Below, in pieces: positions 36,188-44,785 of a DNA stretch of 60,838 nucleotides (its first letter is position 1; every line of letters starts with the position of its first letter). The notes under the pieces were generated by a model. That model was not told the DNA's origin. It saw only the letters and a program-made list of their open reading frames with translations, and made no database searches. The position numbers and the translations under genes were made by a program. Source of the stretch: a virus; the IMG/VR virus record IMGVR_UViG_3300025645_000079, positions 1-60,838 of that record, one strand, 5' to 3'.

Positions 36188-36493
36188 ATGGAAACGCTCG
36201 CTATATTTTTGTCGTTTCTCGCTGAGAAAACCCCTGAATTTATAGCGGGTGCTGCTATTGGTTTAATCATTGCTCTGTTTGTTGCGTATGTGTATTTATT
36301 GCCAAGGCTAATTAGATCATCAACAGCGGCTTTAACTGAGCAAATCAGTCTTTTAAGCAGTCAAGTTGAATCACAAACTAACCACATCGGTACTTTAGAG
36401 CGCCAATTAAAAACGCTTGAAGAAGAATTGATCCCCTATCGAGATTTTGCAAAAGAGCAGCTTGCAAAAGTATTGCTGACTAAAAAATTCTAG
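36188..36493 (+). CDS. Membrane-anchored coiled-coil protein, spanin- or holin-like (101 aa)
   Basis: One strong transmembrane segment (residues about 18-40, FIAGAAIGLIIALFVAYVYL) is followed by a coiled coil (residues about 45-90, LTEQISLLSSQVESQTNHIG). This is the plan of inner-membrane spanins (Rz) and some phage membrane proteins of the lysis cassette. No overlapping outer-membrane lipoprotein gene (Rz1 type) was seen in another frame, so the spanin idea is unproven. It starts directly at the stop of the 54-residue gene. Confidence 0.6.
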   Translation: METLAIFLSFLAEKTPEFIAGAAIGLIIALFVAYVYLLPRLIRSSTAALTEQISLLSSQVESQTNHIGTLERQLKTLEEELIPYRDFAKEQLAKVLLTKKF

Positions 36494-36495
36494 CT

Positions 36496-36900
36496 ATGAA
36501 GGTAATTTTCGCAAGAAATAACCGCAGCATTATCAGCAAGGTCATACGGGCTTACACATGGTCTAACTGGTCGCATGTCGGGATTATTGACGGTGAATAC
36601 GTCATCGAGGCAATAGGCGGTAGGGGTGTCGCAAAGACTGAGCTGGAAGCATTTAAACTTCGATACGATGAAAACTGCATCAGGCACATAGCGGGCGACG
36701 TTGAAAAAGCAAGGGCGCTAATAGGTAAAGATTTCGATCAGCGCGGCTTGTGGGGTGGCCTACTCCATATGCGAGTGCAAGACCCTAATAAATGGTTTTG
36801 CTCTGAATTGGTGGCTTACGCCGCAGACGCTTTTTATGATGAATTTGCACACAAGGTTTCGCCTGAAAATATATTTTGGTTGAAGCAATTAAATAAATAA
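36496..36900 (+). CDS. Permuted NlpC/P60-like (YiiX-type) hydrolase (134 aa)
   Basis: The order of catalytic motifs is His first (YTWSNWSHVGII) and Cys later (NKWFCSELVAYA). This is the circularly permuted papain-like arrangement of the YiiX/NlpC-P60 superfamily, whose members cut amide bonds, often in peptidoglycan or lipids. It lies two bases after the membrane coiled-coil gene, so it may work in lysis or cell-wall breach together with the M15 endolysin. The superfamily is confident, the substrate is not. Confidence 0.75.
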   Translation: MKVIFARNNRSIISKVIRAYTWSNWSHVGIIDGEYVIEAIGGRGVAKTELEAFKLRYDENCIRHIAGDVEKARALIGKDFDQRGLWGGLLHMRVQDPNKWFCSELVAYAADAFYDEFAHKVSPENIFWLKQLNK

Positions 36901-36916
36901 ATAATATGGTGGAAGC

Positions 36917-37573
36917 ATGAAATTATCAGATTTTGCAACATTGGTCGAAGCACAAGATCACGCAGAAGTAACAGACAAGAAGCAAATAGGCGCAGGACAA
37001 GCACGAGGCTTCTTAGTTAGCTCTGGTATATGGACAGCCCTAAGACAAATTCAATCAGACATGACTCACCCTCTATACGCCCTAGCCGATGCCGTAATAG
37101 TAACCGCCAGTGATGGCTCTAGTTATTTTGGCATGGACTCTAACACAGCAGAGGGGCAAGCTAACTTAGCATCAGCTCAGATATTAGTTGACGCCGGTGT
37201 GATGACAGAAGCACAGAAAACAGAATTGTTTTCTAAAGCATTGGTGTCAACCAATCCCTACGAGAATACAACTCAAGCAGAATTCGATGAAGCTAAAGAC
37301 GTTGGCGAGACACTGGACTTACCAGCTAATTCCGCACAACACAAGTCGATAATTAACATTACTACTCAACCAAATAAATCTATCAATATAGTTATTGAGC
37401 AACGATTCGGTCCTTCTGTTGATGACCTAACAGACTGGCATGAGTGCGGGGCGTTCAGAGGTGTTTTCTATCCACAACAATCCTACACCGCACAGATCGC
37501 AGCATCACCAGCAGGTATTCGTGAATTGAGAGCAGTTAGCCCACTGACGGTAGGTATGTCACTGGAGGTCTAA
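36917..37573 (+). CDS. Hypothetical tail-associated protein (218 aa)
   Basis: Not recognised. The N-terminal half is helical (AEVTDKKQIGAGQARGFLVS, NLASAQILVDAGVMTEAQKT). The C-terminal half looks beta-rich (SIINITTQPNKSINIVIEQR). GGTGGAAGC precedes the ATG, and it ends one base before the large LamG fibre gene. It is possibly the adaptor that attaches that fibre to the tail. Confidence 0.6.
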   Translation: MKLSDFATLVEAQDHAEVTDKKQIGAGQARGFLVSSGIWTALRQIQSDMTHPLYALADAVIVTASDGSSYFGMDSNTAEGQANLASAQILVDAGVMTEAQKTELFSKALVSTNPYENTTQAEFDEAKDVGETLDLPANSAQHKSIINITTQPNKSINIVIEQRFGPSVDDLTDWHECGAFRGVFYPQQSYTAQIAASPAGIRELRAVSPLTVGMSLEV

Positions 37574-37574
37574 A

Positions 37575-40500
37575 ATGGCTTACGCTTTACAATTTGATGG
37601 TGTTAATGATTATGTGAGCATCCCACAAATTTCATGCTCAGATGGTTTTAACCTAGAATTCATTTTTGAATATCTAGGTGATACATCTATGATTATAGGT
37701 GCGGGAGGGAATAACTCTTTTTGGATTGGTACGTTAGGTAGTTCTGGGTGGGCTACTAGGTTTGGTGGGAGTAACAAAGGCACTCTAGCAACCTACACGC
37801 CAGCTATGAATGAAATAGTTTCCTTAAAACTATCTAGAGAAAATGGGTCTTCCACTGTTACATTAGATATAAACGGTAATACTGGAACTTTTGCATCTAC
37901 AGCAACATTACTCTTAGAATTATTTTGCAAAAACCAATTTGGTTACTTTGCAAACGTAAACCTAAGAAGTGTTGCAGTTGAAAATAAATCTACTACAACA
38001 AACTACTTTTACGACCCATCTGCAACAAGCGGGGTGGGCACTACCCTTGAAGATACTGGTGCAACGAGTAACGACGGCACTCTTTTTGGTGGTACTTGGG
38101 TTATTTCTCAAGCATTCCCAACAGACTTTACACGACTAGGCTCACTCACAGCACCGTCAGTAACGGGTTCTGCTAGTGACCTACCCACGTTAGTAAAATA
38201 TGAAGACTTTACTTCCACAATGCTTGCTAACCTTGACTCAGGTGGTGGAGATTTACGATTCAGCTCTGACTTAGCAGGAGCGACACAATTAGCTTGTGAA
38301 GTGGTTACATTTACTAAAGCCACTGGTGATGTGGTATGGGTTAAAGTTCCTGCCGTATCTACAGGTGCATTGATTTATGTGTGGGGTGATAACACAGGAG
38401 CTACACAGCCAGCAGTAGGCGCTGCATTTGGTAGGAATGCTGTTTGGGTTGATGTTACACATAAGCAAGGGGGCGACGGTGTAACTGATTCAACAGGATT
38501 ATCTACAAATATAAATTTAATCGCAGGAGCAACGCAAACTGGAACTGTAGGCGGTTTCAATGCTGTAAGTTTTACAAATACATCGGGGCAATGCGCTGCT
38601 TTTTCAGGCTCGGATACAGAATCATACTTAGGGGATTTGACATTTTCTGCTTGGGTTAACGCTACCAGCTTTGTGGGGTCATTCGCTCAGGTTTTAGGTA
38701 TTCGCAGCCAGTCATTATGGGAGGCATCACTAAGGCTTGAAGGCTCACAGCCTGCAATTATTGTTGGAACTAGCAGCCCTAATAGTACTGGCAACCTGAC
38801 GGTTGCTACTGACCAATTGGTTGTTGTTACGATAAGCGGGACGTCAATATCGTTTTACTTGGATGGTAATTCAATAGGCACAGCGTCAGTGGCAGGTACA
38901 AGGGCAAACAGGTCTGAGCTTTTAGCATTTGGCGGCGTAGTGGGGGCAAATGCAGACCTAACCTTAGATGGTAAAATAGCAGAAGCTAGAGCTGTTAACG
39001 GTACAGCAATAACCTCAGACCAAGTAGCTATAGAATACGACAACCAATCCGCAACAGGTGCTTGGTGGACTGCTGCTGACGAAGGTGGCAGTAATAACAT
39101 TTCTTACGCTTTAGCGTTCGATGGTGTTAATGATTATGTAAACCTCTCTACCCCAATACATATGACAGGTGATTTTAAAATCACCTTTAGCTTCATATGG
39201 CCTTCCAGTGGTGCCACAGAGAGGATAATGGGCAAAGGTGGTAGTCGCGGAGCCAGAGAAGGTTTTGGGCCATACGACGCAACCCGCATGTTTTTCAGGC
39301 CGGGGGCAGACACACGGACGGCGTATCTGGATATTCAAGCCACCGCAGGTGATTTAATTGAGGGCACTTTTGAGAGAATTGGTGCTAACAGGATATTAAC
39401 CGTTGGTAGTTTTACAAACTCAATATCTACTACTTACGATGCGTATTTCCAATACATAGGGCAACTTGGGTATTTTAGTAGTACGCTGCGAAGCCTGAGT
39501 ATTGAAGATAACGGGGTATTAATCCACAAATACGACCCATCCGCAACAGGTGGGACAGGGTCAGTTCTCAAAGACACAGTAGGGACCAATGACGGCGCTT
39601 TAGTAAGCTTCCCAACAGACGACAGCCAGTGGGTCGAGTACGATAATCTAGCAGCTAACTTTACACGACTAGGTTCACTAACAGCACCGTCAGTAACGGG
39701 TTTAGCAGCTAATCTACCAACTCTAGTTAAGTTTGAAGACTTCACGTCCACAATGCTTGCTAGCCTTGATGCTGGCGGCGGTGACTTACGATTTAGTAGT
39801 GATGTAGACGGTCTTTACCCCCTAGCCTGTGAAGTAGTAACGTTTACCAAGGCAACAGGGGATGTTGTATGGGTCAAGGTTCCTAGTGTAGCAACAGGTG
39901 CACTAATATATGTATGGGGTGACAATACAGGTGCTAGTCAACCAGCAGTTGATGCTGCTTTTGGTCGTAATGCTGTTTGGGTGAACAGGAAGCAATCTCT
40001 ACACATGAATAATAACCCTGTTGGCTCCATTCTTGATAGTTCAGTGAATGCCTCAGATATGTCTGCAACAGCTATGGCAGCAGGGAATTTAATGGCGGGT
40101 GCTGTAGGGGATGCCTTAGATTTTGACGGCTCCGCAGAATACCTAAGTTCCGCCAAAGTTGACTTTACCTCAACCAGCTATGCTTCGGGTGCTATAGTTA
40201 AATTTGACTCGCTGGGTGGAAGCAGTAGAAACTCAATACTGCAAGCAAGGGCAAGTGCAACGGGTACACCGATATCATACTTAACGGGAACATCTCCTGC
40301 TGACCAATTGAGGTTTTTAGTTAGGGACAATGCAGGTAATTTAGCTAACGCAACATCAGCGGTAGTTCCAACGGTAGGACAATATTATTGGGTTGTAGGG
40401 GTTAGGACTGGTGATAACATTGAGTTGTTTGTAGATGGTGTTTCGGTAGCAACAGCCACGGCAACACTTGGGACACTAGGGGTTGATACCGCATTTGTTG

Positions 40501-41414
40501 GGGTAGATGATTCTGTTGGCAGTAAAGGTGCCTTTTTCGACGGTATCATAGACGAAGTATCTTTATATGACTACGCACCAACATCAGACCAGCTATCAAT
40601 AGAATATGACAACCAATCTGCAACAGGTGCATGGTGGACTGCTGCTGACGAAGGTGGTGGCGGGGGTGGAGCAGATACTTATTCATTCTCAGTAATTATG
40701 AGTAGCCTAACTGACACTTCTTGTGCAATAAACAAGCTCAGTAGCGAAAGTGTTGATCTGGGTATCAGTTCACGTATAGCAGCTACAGTTAGTAAAATGG
40801 CTAGTGCGGCTGGTTACGTCGACGGTTCTATAGATCAGGCTAGCGCGGTTAATAAAACTGCTAGCTATTCTGGAACTATGGGTCTATCCGCAACTATTTC
40901 AGGGCTATTCACTAGCACTGAGGGAGCTGCCGAGGTTTTCATTTTTAATGGCTCTATGGGGCTTGATGCGGGTTCATACGCGCAGCACAAAAAGTTAGGG
41001 AGATTAGACAGTTATACGTTTTTATCTGTTTCCAATTCTGGAATACACACTAAGACAGCCCATAACATAGCGACTGTTAATAATCTGGGTATTGGGGCTA
41101 CAGTACAGTACGGAAAATACTCTTCAATTTCTAGTGCCCTGCACTTACGCGTAGACGACATAACATCTTTTACAAAACTCACTGATAATGCAGCCACACT
41201 ATCATGGGCACTCGCAGTGTCAGGCAGCGTGTTCAACGAGGATAACGTGGTCAACGCATACAGTATGCGCATAGAGGGCACTTCAGTCGCCTCACTTGTA
41301 AAGTTTGGAGTGGGGGATGGCTACTTCGACGGGATGGCATTAAAGGTAATTAAGAGATTCGACGGTACTGTATTTGGTATAAATAAGCGATTTGATGGGG
41401 GATTCAAACAATGA
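37575..41414 (+). CDS. Tandem-duplicated LamG/DUF2341 fibre protein (1279 aa)
   Basis: A probable carbohydrate-binding fibre. Two homologous halves each contain a concanavalin/LamG-like sheet (MAYALQFDGVNDYVSIP and ISYALAFDGVNDYVNLS), a DUF2341 domain (TSTMLANLDSGGGDLRFSSD and TSTMLASLDAGGGDLRFSSD) and a second LamG domain ending YDNQSATGAWWTAADEGG. Copies lie about 511-523 residues apart (residues 1-510 and 514-1030). The final about 250 residues are Ser/Ala-rich beta repeats. Conserved DNA blocks remain at the same joints, so the duplication is fairly recent. It follows a candidate adaptor gene. Confidence 0.8.
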   Translation: MAYALQFDGVNDYVSIPQISCSDGFNLEFIFEYLGDTSMIIGAGGNNSFWIGTLGSSGWATRFGGSNKGTLATYTPAMNEIVSLKLSRENGSSTVTLDINGNTGTFASTATLLLELFCKNQFGYFANVNLRSVAVENKSTTTNYFYDPSATSGVGTTLEDTGATSNDGTLFGGTWVISQAFPTDFTRLGSLTAPSVTGSASDLPTLVKYEDFTSTMLANLDSGGGDLRFSSDLAGATQLACEVVTFTKATGDVVWVKVPAVSTGALIYVWGDNTGATQPAVGAAFGRNAVWVDVTHKQGGDGVTDSTGLSTNINLIAGATQTGTVGGFNAVSFTNTSGQCAAFSGSDTESYLGDLTFSAWVNATSFVGSFAQVLGIRSQSLWEASLRLEGSQPAIIVGTSSPNSTGNLTVATDQLVVVTISGTSISFYLDGNSIGTASVAGTRANRSELLAFGGVVGANADLTLDGKIAEARAVNGTAITSDQVAIEYDNQSATGAWWTAADEGGSNNISYALAFDGVNDYVNLSTPIHMTGDFKITFSFIWPSSGATERIMGKGGSRGAREGFGPYDATRMFFRPGADTRTAYLDIQATAGDLIEGTFERIGANRILTVGSFTNSISTTYDAYFQYIGQLGYFSSTLRSLSIEDNGVLIHKYDPSATGGTGSVLKDTVGTNDGALVSFPTDDSQWVEYDNLAANFTRLGSLTAPSVTGLAANLPTLVKFEDFTSTMLASLDAGGGDLRFSSDVDGLYPLACEVVTFTKATGDVVWVKVPSVATGALIYVWGDNTGASQPAVDAAFGRNAVWVNRKQSLHMNNNPVGSILDSSVNASDMSATAMAAGNLMAGAVGDALDFDGSAEYLSSAKVDFTSTSYASGAIVKFDSLGGSSRNSILQARASATGTPISYLTGTSPADQLRFLVRDNAGNLANATSAVVPTVGQYYWVVGVRTGDNIELFVDGVSVATATATLGTLGVDTAFVGVDDSVGSKGAFFDGIIDEVSLYDYAPTSDQLSIEYDNQSATGAWWTAADEGGGGGGADTYSFSVIMSSLTDTSCAINKLSSESVDLGISSRIAATVSKMASAAGYVDGSIDQASAVNKTASYSGTMGLSATISGLFTSTEGAAEVFIFNGSMGLDAGSYAQHKKLGRLDSYTFLSVSNSGIHTKTAHNIATVNNLGIGATVQYGKYSSISSALHLRVDDITSFTKLTDNAATLSWALAVSGSVFNEDNVVNAYSMRIEGTSVASLVKFGVGDGYFDGMALKVIKRFDGTVFGINKRFDGGFKQ

Positions 41415-41740
41415 GAGATTTACTTTCACAACACAGCGATAACAAATTCAGAACATCTATAACTGACGCTGCGGGCGCAATTGCCTCATCGTCATTGTTT
41501 ACAAACGCTGAATATCTCATAGCACGTTCACACGGTGAGATACTCCTGCGACTGACGCTGGGGAACGGCATCGAGCGCGATGGTGATGATTTTGTCACAA
41601 CTATTGATGATAGTCAGATAACCTTTAGGGGTAATTTTACTCATCAATTTGTCGTTTATGACGCCGCGGGGAATAAACTCCCTCCGGTATTTAATAACCC
41701 ACTAACAATAACACAAACCTTAATTCAGGAGATAACATAA
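41411..41740 (+). CDS. Hypothetical fibre/baseplate-like protein (109 aa)
   Basis: Its ATG overlaps the LamG gene stop (ATGA). The sequence 'SHGEILLRLTLGNGIERDGDDFVTTIDDSQITFRG' then 'HQFVVYDAAGNKLPP' has the strand pattern of small Ig-like phage domains. A tail-tip role is inferred from position only. Confidence 0.55.
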   Translation: MRDLLSQHSDNKFRTSITDAAGAIASSSLFTNAEYLIARSHGEILLRLTLGNGIERDGDDFVTTIDDSQITFRGNFTHQFVVYDAAGNKLPPVFNNPLTITQTLIQEIT

Positions 41741-42084
41741 TGGCACTAACAGATACAGCAAAACAGGAAGCCCTGAACGGTATAGTAATAGATGAGATCA
41801 AACTTCACAGTGCAGATCCAACCGCCGCCGGATCAGTAGGCCTTATTGCAGGAACACAAACAACAGTTGCATACTCTAGTGCTTCAGCAGGGACGCGTAG
41901 TTTGTCAACTACATACGCTATACCCATCGCTTTAGCCGGTCAAGTAGTAAGCCATTTCAGCCTATGGGGAGCAGGTACTCTTAAAGCGTACAAAGTTTTT
42001 GATAGTGCTGCCGAGACATACGCTAACGCTAATGGTACAGCTAATGTCACATCTGCTGACATAACGTTATCTGACGTAGTTTAG
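41740..42084 (+). CDS. Small fibre-like structural protein (114 aa)
   Basis: Starts on the stop of the previous gene. It begins MALTDTAKQEALNGIVIDEI and has 'IKLHSADPTAAGSVGLIAGT', close to a pattern (LHTADPG..G) shared by many phage tail-fibre or virion proteins. Last gene of the rightward late operon. A terminator hairpin lies 65 bases after its stop. Confidence 0.65.
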   Translation: MALTDTAKQEALNGIVIDEIKLHSADPTAAGSVGLIAGTQTTVAYSSASAGTRSLSTTYAIPIALAGQVVSHFSLWGAGTLKAYKVFDSAAETYANANGTANVTSADITLSDVV

Positions 42085-42148
42085 CACCTCTTAATTAGTG
42101 GTTTTTGTGGGGTGGGTCATTTGACCCACTAGTGACCCACCTACATTT

Positions 42149-42180
42149 AAATGCCCGGATCAGTTTCGGGCATTTTTGTT
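42149..42180 (+). terminator. Intrinsic terminator of the late operon
   Basis: AAATGCCCG (42149-42157) pairs perfectly with CGGGCATTT (42167-42175), followed by TTGTT with T's from the stem. It ends the 38-kb rightward late operon and isolates the attachment/integrase region. Confidence 0.85.
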
Positions 42181-42326
42181 TGTGTCCCACTCCTGACCCA
42201 CCTATTTTTACTGGTTTACACAGAATTATACTGAAAAGTACTGTTTGACCCACTTTGACCCTCAAATATACTTATGGGTGTTTTTATTAGTACGACTGTT
42301 ACTGTATGATTTGTAACGATTTTATT

Positions 42327-42378
42327 TGGTATCCCCACCTGGAATCGAACCAAGATCTAAGCCTTAGGAGGGCTTACG
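42327..42378 (-). other. attP: attP core: 3' half of a tRNA-Arg(CCT) gene
   Basis: Read leftward, 42375-42359 is an anticodon arm AAGCC-CTCCTAA-GGCTT with anticodon CCT. A T arm with TTCGATT follows, then the acceptor strand and the CCA end (TGG at 42327-42329). No 5' half is present, so it is not a working tRNA gene here. A phage that integrates into the host tRNA-Arg(CCT) gene would carry exactly this piece to restore the tRNA. It lies 120-170 bp upstream of the integrase and between the arm repeats. Confidence 0.88.
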
Positions 42379-42500
42379 GGTACATTTTAAGTGATTGTTT
42401 TAAAAGGGATTTGTTGTAGGCCCAAATGCTTTGACCCACTGTTGACCCACCTAGTAAAAATCTGTAGGATCGAGATCCCCTTTTTAACAGTAGATAAGTC

Positions 42501-43583
42501 ATGGCCAGAATAAGAAAGCGCGGCGAGACGTACACGGTTGAAATTCGCAAGGGTAAATACAAGTATTCGCCGCTTGTGCGGTCATTCAAAAAGAAGACTG
42601 TAGCGGAATCTTGGGCTAAAAAAGTTGAGTTGGCAATGGACTCGGGCGAATTTATCGATCTTCGCACAGCAAAAGGGTATTTGCTAGCAGATTTAATCGA
42701 CCGCTACGTGGATGAAATCGTCCCGACAAAAGCGGCCTCCACAATAGTAAGCGACACGATGCGCTTAACCCGTATAAAAACAGAGGTGGGCAAGGTTACG
42801 CTGGCGGCTGCCGACCTGCACTATTTCTACGCCTATTTCACTGGCATGTTAAAGAACAAGGTGCAGCGCAGCAAAGAGGGCAAGCTGTGGTCAACAGGTT
42901 ACGTGCAGAAAAACATCAAAGACTTGATTAATGTGTTCCGAGTGTCCGAACGGTTATGGGGTATTACCCTGCCAGATGGAAATGCCCCGCGCGAGGCCAT
43001 GCACCGAATGTCAGAAGCAGGATTGTTAGCGGGGGCAAATGTCGAACGGACATCTCGTTTGAGGGATGGCGAGTACGAAGCAATTCGCCGGTGCAAGTGC
43101 GAGGGTGGCCAAGTATTTCACCAGATGGCGGTGCTGCTGTTCATCGAAACTGGTATGAGGCGATCGGAGTTGTTCGGCATGAAGAAAAGCCTTATCGATT
43201 ACAAGAACAGGGTCTACAAGCTGGACAAGCAAAAGACGGATAAGACCAGAACAAGGCAGAGAACGGGTCGAGATGTGCCACTCACTATTAGAGCGGCGGC
43301 TATCCTAAAGATTGTGTCGCGCATGAGTGATGATGGCGACAAATTGTGGCCATGGTCACATGTTGATACGATCAACCAAGGCACTAAATACTTGTTCAAG
43401 CGGCTAGGCATAAAAGATATTAGCCCACATGACTTGCGGCACGAGTTTGGCAGTTACCACTCAGACAGTGGCATGGATATTCGTTTGGTTGGCGCGGCCA
43501 TGGGACATGCAGACCTCAAATCAACTAAGAGGTACACGCATCCCGATGCCCGTAAGATTGCTAATATGTTTACGCGGCGTTAA
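42501..43583 (+). CDS. int: Tyrosine recombinase, phage integrase
   Basis: A 360-residue integrase that would recombine attP with attB in the host tRNA-Arg gene. The N-terminal arm-binding region is basic (MARIRKRGETYTVEIRKGKY). Residues about 50-160 form the core-binding domain. The catalytic domain shows Arg in GMRRSE (about 219), H310-x-x-R313 in SPHDLRH, H336 in MGHADL and the nucleophile Y345 in KRYTHPD. All expected catalytic residues are present. The gene is next to attP and converges with the excisionase-like gene, overlapping it by 14 bp. Confidence 0.93.
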   Translation: MARIRKRGETYTVEIRKGKYKYSPLVRSFKKKTVAESWAKKVELAMDSGEFIDLRTAKGYLLADLIDRYVDEIVPTKAASTIVSDTMRLTRIKTEVGKVTLAAADLHYFYAYFTGMLKNKVQRSKEGKLWSTGYVQKNIKDLINVFRVSERLWGITLPDGNAPREAMHRMSEAGLLAGANVERTSRLRDGEYEAIRRCKCEGGQVFHQMAVLLFIETGMRRSELFGMKKSLIDYKNRVYKLDKQKTDKTRTRQRTGRDVPLTIRAAAILKIVSRMSDDGDKLWPWSHVDTINQGTKYLFKRLGIKDISPHDLRHEFGSYHSDSGMDIRLVGAAMGHADLKSTKRYTHPDARKIANMFTRR

Positions 43584-43800
43584 AAACAACCCTCGCATTT
43601 GACAGGTAAACGGCTACATCATACGCGAGTGCGACCCATTTACCTCCTATTTTTGCCACGGGGATCTGAAACGTTTCCCGTGATATTGCCTGCTGTATTG
43701 TAGTTTTTTTAACACCCAGTACCTCAGCTAAATTTTCCGTAGATAATACGGCACCATACTTCTCTGCTAGCGCATCTGCGGTAAATTTTACTTCTTGCAT
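43570..43800 (-). CDS. Excisionase/AlpA-like HTH protein (76 aa)
   Basis: A small winged-helix DNA-binding protein. A helix-turn-helix (LSTENLAEVLGVKKTTIQQA, residues about 19-38) is followed by a wing (PVAKIGGKWVALAYDVAVYL). This is the layout of MerR/AlpA-type excisionases and of PrtN-like activators. Its 3' end overlaps the integrase 3' end, and it is the last gene of the leftward operon, three bases after dUTPase. Expression with the lytic replication operon would suit excision. It could instead be a transcription factor. Confidence 0.65.
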   Translation of the reverse strand: MQEVKFTADALAEKYGAVLSTENLAEVLGVKKTTIQQAISRETFQIPVAKIGGKWVALAYDVAVYLSNARVVFNAA

Positions 43801-43803
43801 TGA

Positions 43804-44289
43804 CTAGTGACTCCTCAGTCTCATTTCATTACTATTTATGCCATCGTCGCCACGCTCTGTTCCGGGCAACGTGTCAACTAGGTCTAGTGGTATCCAAGAA
43901 AGGTAGGGTTGTAGGATCATCTGAGCAACTTTATCCCCTTTACGCAGTTCAACAGTTTTGTCGCCTGTGTTTAGCAGCGAAATCATTACTTCGCCACGGT
44001 AGTCAGCGTCGACCACGCCAGCTAACACATCTAGCCCGTGTTTTGCCGCTAGCTTGCTGCGCGGCCAAATAAGTCCAACAAGACCTGGAGGGATGGCCAT
44101 GGATAGACCTGTTTTTAACAGTGCTCTTTTTCCTGCGGGTATGTCAACGCTGTCGACCGTGCAGAGATCTAAACCTGCCGCATCTTCCGACCCTAGTGAG
44201 GGCGTTCGGGCGTCAGGGTGTACTTTCTTAATTCTAAGGCGCGGTGGTTGAAAGGCTTCGGTGTCCATAATGGATTCTTTGCTACTCAT
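43804..44289 (-). CDS. dut: dUTP pyrophosphatase
   Basis: Trimeric dUTPase that hydrolyses dUTP to dUMP, keeping uracil out of DNA. Motif 1 AGLDLCT, motif 2 PRSKLA, motif 3 GVVDADYRGE (catalytic Asp) and motif 4 GDKVAQMIL are clear. The C-terminal motif 5 is degenerate (RGDDGINSN rather than RGxGGFGSTG), so the lid over the active site may differ. Start at 44289 (MSSKES) is chosen because the family core begins soon after; 44271 is also possible. A recurrent-motif copy lies at 44303-44318, immediately upstream. Confidence 0.9.
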   Translation of the reverse strand: MSSKESIMDTEAFQPPRLRIKKVHPDARTPSLGSEDAAGLDLCTVDSVDIPAGKRALLKTGLSMAIPPGLVGLIWPRSKLAAKHGLDVLAGVVDADYRGEVMISLLNTGDKTVELRKGDKVAQMILQPYLSWIPLDLVDTLPGTERGDDGINSNEMRLRSH

Positions 44290-44302
44290 ACTTATATACC
44301 TA

Positions 44303-44318
44303 ATAGTAGTTACTGTTA
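44303..44318. promoter_or_regulatory. Recurrent motif copy upstream of dUTPase
   Basis: ATAGTAGTTACTGTTA differs by one base from the 16-bp form found at 59323-59338. It fills most of the short gap between the DUF3310 gene and dut, 14 bases before the dut start. Confidence 0.5.
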
Positions 44319-44341
44319 ATTGATCGCAAAAATAAAGGCTC

Positions 44342-44749
44342 CTAGGAGCCAAACATCACATCATGCGCGAGGGGTTTCATTATCTTGTGCTCTTTAGCAT
44401 ACTCTCTCAACATGGAGTAGTCGCCGCTGGCAGCGTATAGCGTACCGACAAGTAGAGACCAAGCATCTTCTTCAAACTCGTCGCGCATTATTGATATTCT
44501 TCGAACTAGTATGTCTCGAAGCGCATCATGCAGTGTTGCAGGCTCAAAAACTAATACGTCTGAAACATACCAATCTATTTTAGCTCTTTCTACTTCAGAG
44601 GTATCCTTGAGCCCTTCTCGCCAAATATATTTGAATGCGTTACCACATCCAAAATCTAGATGTCTTGAAAACTCTATGCACTGAACAGATCTACTTTTAT
44701 AGTGTTTCGGGTTTCTTTTTTCTTCTAGCGTATTATTTGCTGGTGTCAC
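44342..44749 (-). CDS. DUF3310 family protein (135 aa)
   Basis: The segment 'RNPKHYKSRSVQCIEFSRHL' then 'GCGNAFKYIWREGLKDTSEVERAKIDWYVSD' is the DUF3310 signature (HYK, GNAFKYxxR, K..A..Y), a family widespread in phages and sometimes annotated as nucleotide-kinase-like without proof. It starts at a GTG after AAGGGAACACT. The C-terminal 60 residues are an added helical region. It sits between the repressor and dUTPase genes, consistent with nucleotide metabolism. Biochemical role unknown. Confidence 0.75.
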   Translation of the reverse strand: MTPANNTLEEKRNPKHYKSRSVQCIEFSRHLDFGCGNAFKYIWREGLKDTSEVERAKIDWYVSDVLVFEPATLHDALRDILVRRISIMRDEFEEDAWSLLVGTLYAASGDYSMLREYAKEHKIMKPLAHDVMFGS

Positions 44750-44785
44750 AGTGTTCCCTTATTTAAAGTCCAGCAATATCGCCGA

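Larger units (their letters stand above)
42112..42450. repeat. Arm-type integrase or excisionase sites, TGACCCAC repeats
   Basis: Exact TGACCCAC occurs at 42122-42129, 42133-42140, 42194-42201, 42246-42253, 42432-42439 and 42443-42450, with an inverted copy at 42112-42119 and a 7/8 match at 42256-42263. The first two form the palindrome GTGGGTCA-TT-TGACCCAC. They flank the tRNA-derived core with six on the left and two on the right, the layout of P and P' arms bound by tyrosine integrases. Confidence 0.75.

Noticed and set aside
42327-42378. A functional tRNA-Arg gene
   Set aside because: Only the half from the anticodon arm to CCA is present; interpreted as the attP core.
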